Below are positions 1-8,397 of a stretch of DNA of 64,000 nt, piece by piece. The DNA is from DASSUW01 sp963844405 (GTDB lineage: Bacteria; Actinomycetota; Thermoleophilia; Solirubrobacterales; Solirubrobacteraceae), in the NCBI GenBank assembly GCA_963844405.1, contig CAWJNZ010000007.1:62001-126000 (forward strand), written 5' to 3'. Position numbers and translations under genes: made by a program. The first letter of the stretch is position 1. The number at the start of each line of letters is the position of its first letter. Below the pieces are notes generated by a model. The model worked only from the letters and a program-made list of their open reading frames with translations. It was not told the DNA's origin and did no database searches.

Positions 1-1931
1 CGTCCATCGGGGCTGAACCGCGCGCTGTAGACGGCGTCGCGCGAGTGCCGCAGGATCGCTTCGGGTGTGCTCTTGGCCCGGTTCTGCCAGTCCCACACGC
101 GCGCGCTGCCGTCGTTGCCCGCGCTCACGAGGTACCTGCCGTCGGGGCTGAAATCGACATACCAGACTGAGTCCCCATGGCCGCCAAGCGGCGGGCGGAA
201 GAGCTCGCCGGCGCGCGTATCCCAGATCCGGATCGTCTCGTCCTCCGATCCACTGGCGGCGTACCGCCCATGAGGGCTCAAGGTCGCGGTGAGGACGACG
301 TCGCCGTGGCCGCGCAGGATCCGCTGTACGAGGAAGTCTGGGTATGCGGTCCGGAGCGCCTCTTGGGCCTGTCTGGTCTCTCGTGCCTCCAGCGCGTCGA
401 GCGCGAACCGGACGCTCTGGGCCGGGTCGCGCGCGAGCGCGGCGGCCGAGCGGGCGACGGCCTCGCGGGAATCGGAGAGCTGCTTCTCGCGCCAGAAGAC
501 GACGCCGAGCACGGCTGAGGCCACGGCGAACAGCACCGCGCCGATCGCGATCGCCCGGAACCGGCGGGCCCGCTGCCGTTCCTGTCGGGCCCGAGCGCGC
601 TGCTGCTCGAGCTCGCGCTCGGTCTCCCGGCGTCGTTGCTCGTCGACGTGCCGCCGGCGCCAGTCGATGACCGCGGCCGCGAGGATGTCGTGAAAGAGCT
701 CCCACCGGTTCGCACCCTCGCCTTCGCTGCCCCGCGATCCGTCGGTGGTTTCGGCCGCGGCCGCTCGCAGGATGCGCTTGCCCTCGAGGTGCCTGAGCGC
801 GGGCGCAATCGTCGGCTCGGGGCGGTCGGAGAACTCGGACAGCTCGCGCGCCGTGAGGGCGATCTTCCGGCCGCCCGAGGTCACGAGGAAGCGGAACGCC
901 GCGGCGGCCGCGTCGCGCTGGTCGGCGTCGAGCTCGCTCATCGCCCTATCCACGTGGGTTCTGATGATCGTCTCGGCGCCCCCAAGGCGCTGGAGGGTCT
1001 CGAGCCGCAGAACGTGCGACTCGGCGGCCGTCTCCTCGTTCCACAGGCGCTCCATCACGAGCTGTAGGAACGCGGTCTCGAAGCGCTCGGCCGCTCCACC
1101 CCCGTTCCCCCCGTCGCGATCCGGCCGGCCCCCGTCGCCGATCGCCACGCGGCCGCGCTTGACCTGGTCGAGGACCTCCTCGACCAGTGCCGGTTCAGCC
1201 GCGAATCGGCCGGCGTCGCCGGGCAGGCTCCGGTTGACCTGCTCGATCGGCTGCACGATCGCGTCTCGCGCCGCGCGCCGGTTCAGGTAGTCGAGGTGGA
1301 GATAGTTGCCGTAGACATTGGGGATCCGCGCCTTCAGGACGTCGCCGATGCGCGAGTAGGCGTCCTCGCGGATCGAGATCAAGAAATTGGCGTGAAGGTC
1401 CGCGCGACCCACGCACCGCGCGAGGCCGTCCGCGAACCGCTCACCGGCTTCCGTCTCGCCGTGGTAGAGGAAGTAGTCCTCGAACTGGTCGAGCATGACG
1501 AGCGGAGTCGCGTCGAGCGCCTCGGCCACCTGCTCGATCGCCTCGTCGAGCGCGTCGGCCGGAACCTCGAGGTCCGATCCGTTGCCGACAAACGGCCGCG
1601 CACTGGCCTCTATGTGATTGATCAGGGCTGCGACGGGGTCGTCGCGCCAGCTGTTGAACACGACCGGGACGTATCGCGGGCTCCCTTGCTCCGCCGAGTT
1701 GCGATGCGCCAACTCCTCCAACCGTGCTGCGACTCCCGCGCGCAGCAGTGAGCTCTTCCCGACGCCGCTTTCCGCATACAGCAGCGTGAGCCGCGACGCC
1801 CGAAGATTGGCGATAATCATCCTGCGCTCGGCGTCGCGCCCGAAGAACAGCGCGGCCTTGTCCTCAGCGAAGTAGTCGAGGCCGACGTACGGTCCCGCTC
1901 GCTCGAGCGCGCTGTCGTGATCCGTGGTCAT
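1..1931 (-). CDS. nSTAND-type NTPase with WD40 repeats (3' end outside window)
   Basis: Read on the minus strand from ATG at 1931, the frame stays open to the window edge (at least 643 codons), so the C-terminus is missing. The N-terminus carries a Walker A motif (ESGVGKSS, about residue 53) and a Walker B-like stretch (LVMLDQFEDY). A helical region follows, then a single predicted membrane helix (about residues 465-485), then WD40 blades recognisable from the repeated FSPDGRY and RIWD/RVWD motifs. This is the architecture of STAND NTPases of the novel-STAND group, which act as signalling switches; many bacterial relatives are linked to conflict or defence, but others are regulatory. It diverges from the protease gene at 2123. 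The family call is firm; the biological role is not. Confidence 0.85.
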   Translation of the reverse strand, partial: MTTDHDSALERAGPYVGLDYFAEDKAALFFGRDAERRMIIANLRASRLTLLYAESGVGKSSLLRAGVAARLEELAHRNSAEQGSPRYVPVVFNSWRDDPVAALINHIEASARPFVGNGSDLEVPADALDEAIEQVAEALDATPLVMLDQFEDYFLYHGETEAGERFADGLARCVGRADLHANFLISIREDAYSRIGDVLKARIPNVYGNYLHLDYLNRRAARDAIVQPIEQVNRSLPGDAGRFAAEPALVEEVLDQVKRGRVAIGDGGRPDRDGGNGGGAAERFETAFLQLVMERLWNEETAAESHVLRLETLQRLGGAETIIRTHVDRAMSELDADQRDAAAAAFRFLVTSGGRKIALTARELSEFSDRPEPTIAPALRHLEGKRILRAAAAETTDGSRGSEGEGANRWELFHDILAAAVIDWRRRHVDEQRRRETERELEQQRARARQERQRARRFRAIAIGAVLFAVASAVLGVVFWREKQLSDSREAVARSAAALARDPAQSVRFALDALEARETRQAQEALRTAYPDFLVQRILRGHGDVVLTATLSPHGRYAASGSEDETIRIWDTRAGELFRPPLGGHGDSVWYVDFSPDGRYLVSAGNDGSARVWDWQNRAKSTPEAILRHSRDAVYSARFSPDG

Positions 1932-2122
1932 GATGAGCGAGGCGCGTCCGCGCCGCTTCTCCCGACCGCTTCAGAAGAGTCTGACCACTACGCCGCACGC
2001 TGGCAACACGCGCGGCGCGACCGATCGGACCCGGCGGCCGTCCCAACCTGCGCGCAGGCTCCGCCCCGGGCGCCGGATTGACTGCCCACACGCTCGGACC
2101 TAGGATCACGCGTGGGAGTCGC

Positions 2123-3325
2123 ATGTTGGGACGTGGTTTCCTCGCGCTGGTCCTCGTTGGTCTCGTCGCCGCGCTGCTGCCGACTGCGGCGCCCGCCGCA
2201 ACCACATGCACCCTGTCCGGAAAGCGTGGGTACAACTCGGGTAACGCCGGTCCTACGGACTACAGGTTCTACGTGCGGCCGCGCGGCGCGATCGACGTCG
2301 CGGTGATCTTCGCGGACTTTGCCGATGCGCCTGGGAACGGCATCCCGACGCAGCAGGTCTATGACAGCGCCATTCCCGGTGCCGACGCCTACCTGCGGAC
2401 GGCGTCGCACAACCGGATGAGCCTGCGCGTGTCCGTGCGACACGGCTGGGTTCGGATGCCATGGCGCTCCTCCGCGTACGGCTTCCACAAGGAGTCGCCG
2501 CCGGCGAATACGGACTGGTGGTACCTCGCAGATGCGATCACCGCCGCCAACCCCGACCTGGACTTCAGCAACACCGACGTCGTCATCGTCTTCGCCTCGC
2601 CGCGCGTCAAATTCATCGCCGGGTGGGCCACGATTCTCGGGCCGCGCGTTGGCTTTGCGAGAGCGGACGGACGGACGCTCGGCTTCGGTATCACGTTCGG
2701 CAATGACATGTACGACGAGAACGGCGCGCCGTACGAGCCCGAGGCCACCCCCTCAGTCGTGCACGAGCTCCTGCACACCTTCGGGTTGCCCGACCTGTAC
2801 CGAATTGGAGGGAACGAACTGGACATCGGAGTCTGGGACCCCATGAGCGAGCACCGCGCCAGGTTCGGGCTCACGGCCTGGCACCTGCGCAAGCTCGGCT
2901 GGCTCCCCGCGCGCAACGTCACCTGCCTGGAGCGCCGGCGCTCGCGGCGCCCGCGGACGATCACCGCCACGCTGCGCCCGCTGGGAACCGGCATCGGCCG
3001 CCAGGCCCTGATCCTCCCGCTCACCCGCACGCGGGCCTGGGTGATCGAAAGCCGCCAGAAGGTGGGGCTCGACCGCGAGATCTGCCGTCCCGGGGTGCTG
3101 GTCTACAGCGTCGATGCGGCTCGCGCGGGCGACGGCGACGCGCCGATCCGCGCGCTCCCGGCCAGTACCAAGACGAGCGAGCGCTGCGGCGAGCTCGCGA
3201 ACGCGACCTACAGCGTGGGGCCGGGCCGCCGCTCGACGGCGCACCACCCGCGCACCGGACTCACGGTGAAGGTGCTGCGCGACAGCATCAGCGGCTCGCG
3301 CGTGAGAGTGACGCTGCGGCGCTGA
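2123..3325 (+). CDS. secreted M6-like zinc metalloprotease
   Basis: A 400-residue protein starting at ATG 2123. An in-frame TTG at 2078 would add 15 residues, but only the ATG places a clean signal peptide at the N-terminus (hydrophobic core LALVLVGLVAALL, cleavage after about residue 26). The zinc site is HELLHTFGLPD (His214, His218, Asp224), which fits the HExxHxxGxxD pattern of M6 and related metzincin-like peptidases. A DPMS Met-turn-like motif follows about 22 residues later. The rest resembles the immune-inhibitor-A/M6 fold with no extra C-terminal domain. Expected to be exported and to degrade extracellular protein. It is transcribed divergently from the nSTAND gene, with about 190 bp between them. 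Confidence 0.8.
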   Translation: MLGRGFLALVLVGLVAALLPTAAPAATTCTLSGKRGYNSGNAGPTDYRFYVRPRGAIDVAVIFADFADAPGNGIPTQQVYDSAIPGADAYLRTASHNRMSLRVSVRHGWVRMPWRSSAYGFHKESPPANTDWWYLADAITAANPDLDFSNTDVVIVFASPRVKFIAGWATILGPRVGFARADGRTLGFGITFGNDMYDENGAPYEPEATPSVVHELLHTFGLPDLYRIGGNELDIGVWDPMSEHRARFGLTAWHLRKLGWLPARNVTCLERRRSRRPRTITATLRPLGTGIGRQALILPLTRTRAWVIESRQKVGLDREICRPGVLVYSVDAARAGDGDAPIRALPASTKTSERCGELANATYSVGPGRRSTAHHPRTGLTVKVLRDSISGSRVRVTLRR

Positions 3326-3362
3326 CGGGTGCCCGTATCCCTCGCCCGAGCGGGCGAGCCGG

Positions 3363-4898
3363 TCACGAGGTCAGGAACTGCTCGAGGTCGGCCAGGTAAT
3401 CGCCCGGCGAGAGGTCGAAGCGCTCGACCTCGAGGGTGCGCCAGAAATTATCGTCGACCTCGTCGGCGCCCGCCTGGATGGCCCACGAGGTCGCGCCCGG
3501 CTCGCCCTCGTGCCACACGCGGCGTAGGAACACGCGCAGACTCCACTCGCGCACGGAGTAGCCGAGGAACAGGAAGTGGCTGTCGCGTAGCTTGGTCAGC
3601 AGTTGGATGGGGACCAGGTTCTCGACCGGGCTCTCGGTCAAAAAGCCGATGTAGTCGTCCTCGGTGACCACGAACCCGGTCGGCACCTGCAGGCCGCGGG
3701 GAGCGTCGTGCAGCGCGCCGCCGTGGACCTTGATGATCACCGACCGCGACAGGTCGCCGGAGTCGTCGATCGGGAACTCGACGTACTCGTTCGGCCGCGT
3801 GATCGGCTCGATCGCGCGGTCCTCCGCGTCATACCACGGTATGTGCAAAAAGCGCCCGCGATCCCGGCCTGTGGCGATGCAGACCGCCAGGTCAAACGGC
3901 TCGTGGGCGCGCTCGAACGCGCGCTCGAGCGCCGTATCGTAGGTCGCCGTGACCACCAGCGGATAGATCTCCTGCCCCGCCGCGCGCAACGTCGCCGGGA
4001 TGCGCGCCAGCGCGTGGTGGACCGGCCCGGGCTCGACCGCGTCGGTGAGCAGCAGCTCGCGCAGGGCCCGCTCGAGCGGCTTGGGGCCCTCGGCGGCCAG
4101 CACCTGCTGCGCGATTTCGGGCAGGTCGCTCGACCCCGACGCCAGAGCAAATCGCTCGGCCAGCGCGCGCGCGAGCTCGCCGGCGTCGGGCAGACGCCCG
4201 CAGCCGGGCTGCCACTGCTCCCCGTTCGCCGCCGCGTGCACGCCGGCGCCCAGCACCGGAACCAGCACCCCGCGCGAGAGCGCCTTCGCGACCCGCCGGT
4301 AGTGACCCGCGCCGGGGCCGCCGGGCGCCGGCTCCCACGAGTGCGCCGCCGCCACCGGGGCGGCCGCCGGCCGTGCGTCCGGGGCAGGCGCCGTGGCGGC
4401 CAGTGCGCCGATGAGCGTCTCGAGGTCCTGGTCCCAGGTGGCGTGGCGCAGCGTGACGGCGTTCAGCGACGTGATCGGCCGAAAAGGGCGCGGCAGCGCC
4501 TCCCGGGCGGGCAGCGCGGCGTCGTCGACGAGCACCGGGACCACCCGCCCCCCGCCGCGCAGCGCCGCCTCGATCTCGGTGCGAACGACGTCCTCTTCCT
4601 CCGGCGCCAGCACCCGCCGCCGGCCGCGCTCGTCCGCGATCGCCACCCAGCGCGGGCCGATCACCGCGACGATCACGTCGCACGCCCCGACGTGCTCCTC
4701 GATGTCCCGGTGCCAATCGGTGCCCGGCCGCAGGTCACGCGTGTCGAAAAACACGCTGTCGGCGCCGAACCGGGCCTTGAGCGCGTCGGCGATCTGCCGC
4801 GCCGCCGACGGGCTGTCGGATCGCCGATAGCTGACGAAGACCGTCGGCCCGCTCTGCCCGCGCGGCGGTTGCGGCATGTCGGTGCCCCGAACGCTCAC
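3363..4898 (-). CDS. TIR-SIR2 fusion protein, probable NAD-dependent defence protein
   Basis: A 511-residue protein. GTG at 4898 is chosen because a strong Shine-Dalgarno (GGGAGG) sits 7 nt upstream; ATG at 4877 is the alternative. Residues 18-165 form a TIR domain (VFVSYRRSDS start, VIVAVIGPRW core, and a Glu in RTEIEAAL at the usual catalytic position). Residues about 205-510 are SIR2-like: VPVLGAGVH nucleotide loop, TATYDTALERAF, KVHG with the usual His, and LFLGYS near the end. The canonical Asn of the TNYD motif is replaced (TATYD), so the SIR2 half may bind rather than cleave NAD. TIR and SIR2 domains are both known NAD-consuming or NAD-sensing modules of anti-phage systems. A SLATT-type membrane protein lies upstream on the same strand. 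A defence role is inference. Confidence 0.82.
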   Translation of the reverse strand: MSVRGTDMPQPPRGQSGPTVFVSYRRSDSPSAARQIADALKARFGADSVFFDTRDLRPGTDWHRDIEEHVGACDVIVAVIGPRWVAIADERGRRRVLAPEEEDVVRTEIEAALRGGGRVVPVLVDDAALPAREALPRPFRPITSLNAVTLRHATWDQDLETLIGALAATAPAPDARPAAAPVAAAHSWEPAPGGPGAGHYRRVAKALSRGVLVPVLGAGVHAAANGEQWQPGCGRLPDAGELARALAERFALASGSSDLPEIAQQVLAAEGPKPLERALRELLLTDAVEPGPVHHALARIPATLRAAGQEIYPLVVTATYDTALERAFERAHEPFDLAVCIATGRDRGRFLHIPWYDAEDRAIEPITRPNEYVEFPIDDSGDLSRSVIIKVHGGALHDAPRGLQVPTGFVVTEDDYIGFLTESPVENLVPIQLLTKLRDSHFLFLGYSVREWSLRVFLRRVWHEGEPGATSWAIQAGADEVDDNFWRTLEVERFDLSPGDYLADLEQFLTS

Positions 4899-5311
4899 TG
4901 GTGATCCTCCCACGACAGTCTCCAACGTCCGGTGAGCCCAATGCAAGCGCCCCGACCATGCGCGCAGCCCCGCGGCCCCGGGCGGCGCTGGAGATCCTCT
5001 CTCCGAGTGATTCGGTGGAGAATCGTCATCCTGGAAGTTCGATTGTGACGCCGGTGCAGCAGAGGTACACGAGGGCGATGAGCGGTCGGCGAAGTGGAAG
5101 CCGAAGCTGCGGTGGCTGATGAGGCGGATGCGGCTGTTGAGGCCTCGAGGCGGCCGTTGCTGAGGCCGAGGCGGATGGCGGCCAAGAAGCCCGCGCGGCG
5201 GCGGCGGATCGTGCTCGCGAGCCGGACTGGCCTCGCGCGAAGTGAACAGGCGCAGTCCCGCCCGAACAACCGCATCTCCGGACGTCAAGGAGGTGTGACT
5301 GCGGCTGACCG
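4899..5311. other. intergenic region between TIR-SIR2 and SLATT genes
   Basis: About 410 bases with no gene I can support. The minus-strand frame is open upstream of the TIR-SIR2 start, but the translation is low-complexity and the strong ribosome-binding site at 4898 argues against an extension. The region contains an alternating GAGGC/GCGGC stretch near 5100-5180. It presumably holds the promoter for the TIR-SIR2 gene, or an untranslated spacer if the SLATT gene is co-transcribed. Confidence 0.5.
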
Positions 5312-5822
5312 TCAGTGGCCGGTCTGCTGCCGCTGACCCGCCGAGCGCTGCCCGGTACCGGCTTCCGTCTGCGCGGTCGACCATGCGGCGTGCTCCTGCG
5401 ACACCAGGCCTCAACATGTTCCGCGAGCCGGGCATCGGGCGCCGGCGCGTCGCGGTAGCGGCCAGCCCGCGCGAGGTAGAGGAACTTCTGATGCTTGAGC
5501 GCCTCCGCCGTCGCGCGGTAGCCCAGCCAGTTCTGCTGAAACTGGAACAGCTGCTGGAAGCCCTCGAACACCACGATCGATGCACCGAGCGACCCCGTGA
5601 TCCATGCGCTTGCGTCCGCGCCGGCGACGATCGGGATCGCTGCCGCGATAACGATCTGCAGGACCTTCAGGCGATGGAACAGTCCTTGGCACGCGCGCTG
5701 TTGCGCTCGTACCACCCGAGCTGATCCTCCAGGCGCTCCAACGCGTAGCCCTCCTGCTCGGCAGCCGGAGCGCTCACGTCCGATCGCGGCACCAGGTCAC
5801 TAGCGCGCGCGGAGTCGCTCAA
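5312..5822 (-). CDS. SLATT/DUF4231-family two-helix membrane protein, frameshifted
   Basis: Similarity to DUF4231/SLATT proteins runs over about 170 residues but crosses three frames. TTG at 5822 has a good ribosome-binding site (GAAAGGA, 7 nt spacing) and gives YALERLEDQLGWYERNSA. One missing base near 5670 is needed to continue into LFHRLKVLQIVIAAAIP, two membrane helices, and GYRATAEALKHQKFLYL. A second missing base near 5395 restores VSQEHAAW and a TGA at 5312. These three blocks match the family's usual order. SLATT proteins are proposed pore-forming effectors in nucleotide-sensing conflict systems, so pairing with the TIR-SIR2 gene is suggestive. As read, the product would be truncated; the shifts may be sequence errors or real inactivation. 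Confidence 0.65.
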
Positions 5823-5891
5823 CGCGGCGTCCTTTCACTCGGTCTGGGCTCGCAACTCGAGCGCGGTCAACGCATAACCACCGGAATAGGG

Positions 5892-6317
5892 ATGCGTCGT
5901 GCTCCGCCTTGCCCGGGCTTGCTTTCGCACCGGAGCATGGACGCATGGGGATGGGAACAACTACAGCCCTGGATTGACACGCGGCGCGAGCTCCCGGTCG
6001 GCCCCCTTCTGTGCGTCATCAACGGCACGACGCGCGGACGCCACTGGTCATCGGCCGCGGCACGCGCGCAATTGCGGCGCACGGCGGCCGTGGCGGGAGT
6101 GCGGCGCCGCTTCGCTCCCCATCAGCTCCGGCACGCCCACGCCGTCGAGATGGCTCGCGAGGGCGTAGCGCTGATCGTGATCCAGCGCCAACTCGGGCAC
6201 AGCGACCTCGGCATCACGTCCGTGTACCTGCAAGGAATCGACAGCGGCGAGATCATCGACACCGTGCACGCCCGACGCGCGCCGATGATCCCCGTCAGCG
6301 CCTCGCTGCGGCTCTGA
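5892..6317 (+). pseudogene. tyrosine recombinase/integrase C-terminal fragment
   Basis: The reading frame encodes only the C-terminal half of a phage-type integrase. It shows the HQLRH box, then LGHSDLGIT and the nucleophile region SVYLQGI. The N-terminal core-binding domain and the first catalytic Arg are absent, and nothing upstream supplies them. The fragment sits between the SLATT gene and an otherwise empty stretch, as expected for a decayed mobile element. It would not be active alone. No attachment repeats were recognised beside it. Confidence 0.7.
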
Positions 6318-6689
6318 CCGGACTGCGGCAGCGCTGCCCGTCGCGCATTGCGGTAGGGCGACAGGCACTCAAGATGCCGCCTCTCCACGACGCGACAATC
6401 TGCGCCGGCGGCCGACAGCATTCCCCACTCGACGCGATTGCCGGCTCGGTCCTTGTCTCGTGCGAGATCGTGACGGATCGCGACCGCGGCTCGCTAGCGC
6501 CACGCGGCGCTCAGGGGCGGGCGCGCTACGCTGGGGGTGTCAGACAGCGATGGCAACCTGAGGGCGAGACCTTCATCTGAACGTCCCCTTCCCGCGAAAG
6601 CCGCCTGAACTTCTGATGGCCGAGAGTCCACCTGCGGGTGGGCTTTCCGCGTTAACTGGCCCGCAGTGCGCCCCGCGGCGGGCGCCGGG
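6318..6689. other. stretch without a recognisable gene
   Basis: About 370 bases between the integrase fragment and the stop of the next minus-strand gene. The ORFs here look like chance frames of GC-rich DNA (Arg/Pro/Ala-rich, no motif), and I saw no RNA gene or repeat. Confidence 0.5.
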
Positions 6690-7577
6690 TCAGGGCAGGA
6701 TGTCGTTCAGCGTCGCCGTGAAGCGCTCGCCCGACTCCTCGAGCTCGCCCTCGATGTGCAGGCGCGCCGGGCCGGTCTCGGTCCACAGCTCGAGGAAGTA
6801 GGCCCAGCCCGGCATGTCCGGGTCGTCGGATTTGGCGATCGTCTCGACCCGGTAGATCTCGCGTGGCGGCAGCACCAGCGACTCGGGGCAGTCGTCCTCG
6901 ACGCGACGGCGCAGGTCCTCGACTTCGAGACGGTCGCGAGACATGACGCGGAGCTCCTCATAGTCGCCGTCCACGACGAGTTCGACGATGTCCTCTAGTG
7001 CCCGGTACATCGGGTCGGGCATCAGCTCGAGCCCTTCAGGAATCTCCTCCGGCCCGCCCAACTCGTAGCTCGGCGTCAGGCTGAGCCGGTTGTAGAAGTA
7101 GTCCTCGCACGCCGCGCGCGCCTGGCGGCGGATGCCCTTGGACAACCCCGCGGCGCCGAGGGCGAAGACCCCCGCCTCGATCGCTTCCTCGAGCGTCCCG
7201 TGGCGACGCGTCATCTGCGCGGTGATCGCGCGACCGTGTTCGGTGTCGCGCGCCGTCGATGAGCCGTCCATCAGAATCGAGGGAGCATCGTGGCGGCTGT
7301 AGCCCGCGCAGGCCCGCACCGCGGAGTGAAGGACGATGAGGTGGTCGCCCATTACGCCGGCGCGGGTGAGGCGTCGCCGGGCGTCATCCGGATCGACCAG
7401 CTCGTCGAAGGCCTGGTAGTAGCGCCGCCACGACCCCCATCCTACGAACGCAGAACGACCTCCGTCGCGTCTGACGACGATTCGAAAGCCGCGCAGTGCC
7501 TGGGCCGCTTCGAGTGCTCCTGGGAGGCGAACGCGAGAGCGCGCCGTCCATTCGGACGAGTGCTCCGATTCGCGCAT
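6690..7577 (-). CDS. hypothetical protein with DUF7668-like C-terminus
   Basis: About 295 residues if started at ATG 7577; ATG near 7352 or an upstream start at 7655 are alternatives, and no strong ribosome-binding site decides between them. The last 110 residues (PMYRALEDIVELVVDGDYEEL, then VLPPREIYRVETI and LELWTETGPARLHIEGE) have the alternating pattern of small DUF7668-type modules found in bacterial toxin-immunity and conflict contexts. The central part has a conserved-looking HDAPSILMD / DTEHGRAIT section with His and Asp residues that could be catalytic, but I cannot name a family. The 5' end runs into a pair of 38-base direct repeats (7504 and 7596). Confidence 0.55.
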   Translation of the reverse strand: MRESEHSSEWTARSRVRLPGALEAAQALRGFRIVVRRDGGRSAFVGWGSWRRYYQAFDELVDPDDARRRLTRAGVMGDHLIVLHSAVRACAGYSRHDAPSILMDGSSTARDTEHGRAITAQMTRRHGTLEEAIEAGVFALGAAGLSKGIRRQARAACEDYFYNRLSLTPSYELGGPEEIPEGLELMPDPMYRALEDIVELVVDGDYEELRVMSRDRLEVEDLRRRVEDDCPESLVLPPREIYRVETIAKSDDPDMPGWAYFLELWTETGPARLHIEGELEESGERFTATLNDILP

Positions 7578-7633
7578 TGCAGCACTCGCCGTAGAGCCGC
7601 TTCGAGTGCTCCTGGCAGGCGAAAGGGAGAGCG
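7504..7633. repeat. pair of 38-bp direct repeats
   Basis: Two copies of a 38-base unit beginning GCCGCTTCGAGTGCTCCTGG occur at 7504-7541 and 7596-7633, matching at 34 of 38 positions by eye. They overlap the possible 5' end of the gene at 6690-7577. Origin unknown; they could be a small duplication or a trace of a transposon. Confidence 0.7.
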
Positions 7634-7887
7634 AAGTGCTCGACGGGCGCAACACCGCGAGGTTGCCGACCCACTAGGCAGTACTTGTGCAAGGGCCGAG
7701 ATGGGAGCGGGGTGCCCGCGCTGATGCTGCTCGTCCGCAGCGGGCATCTCGTCTGCTCGCGGGAATGCGCGCAGCGTCGCCAGACGCGGCCGACGGCTTT
7801 GGCCGCTGCCACAGTACGATGCGCGACCGCCGGCTCGGTGGACCCGATGGGTCCGCCATCGGCACCCGAGACGGCCCGCGTCATGCC

Positions 7888-8397
7888 ATGAGCGACAACC
7901 AGACCGGCACCGCCGTCGACCGTCCGGGGCTTCGTCCCGTGCGGCGGCTCCATCTCTCCGCCGAGACCTCCGCTCCGCCCGAGCGCGTGCTCGAGGCCGC
8001 GCGGGACTTCTCGAGGCGCCGCGAGGAGGTATGGCCGAACGTGTCGACTAAGAGCCTTGAGGTTCACCAGATCGCAGAAACGTTCGCGGATGTCACCGAG
8101 GGCTTGGGCTCCTCGCGTTTCTTCTTCGAGCGCGGTCGCTATGACTGGTCGCAGCCGGGGATCGTCACCCAGACCGTGACCGACTCCAACATCTTGCAGC
8201 CCGGGACCGCCTGGGAGATCCGGGCGACGACCGGCGAGAGCGCGACCAGCGTCGAGGCCACGTTCGCCCGCGAGTACAAGCGCACGCTCAAGGGCCGATT
8301 CGCGGAGTTGGTGTTCCGGGTCGCAGGCAAGCAGCTGGCCGGCTGGGATCTCCGCCGTGCCCTGGCGACGATCGAGCAGGGCGAGCCGGGGCCGTAG
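7888..8397 (+). CDS. SRPBCC-family protein
   Basis: 169 residues from ATG 7888 (MSDNQTG); the longer frame upstream looks non-coding. The protein has the pattern of the START/Bet v1-like SRPBCC fold: LHLSAETSAPPERVLEAARDF at the front, a central strand region ending in a Trp-Glu-Ile turn (TAWEIRATT), and a long amphipathic C-terminal helix (KQLAGWDLRRALATIE). Such proteins bind hydrophobic ligands or act as polyketide-cyclase-like enzymes; the ligand cannot be told here. Its 3' end overlaps the converging restriction-gene fragment by about 110 bases. Confidence 0.65.
   Translation: MSDNQTGTAVDRPGLRPVRRLHLSAETSAPPERVLEAARDFSRRREEVWPNVSTKSLEVHQIAETFADVTEGLGSSRFFFERGRYDWSQPGIVTQTVTDSNILQPGTAWEIRATTGESATSVEATFAREYKRTLKGRFAELVFRVAGKQLAGWDLRRALATIEQGEPGP

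Noticed and set aside
4899..5585. N-terminal extension of the TIR-SIR2 protein by about 230 residues
   Set aside because: The extra sequence is Ser/Arg/Pro-rich, overlaps the SLATT gene in another frame, and the GGGAGG site places the start at 4898.
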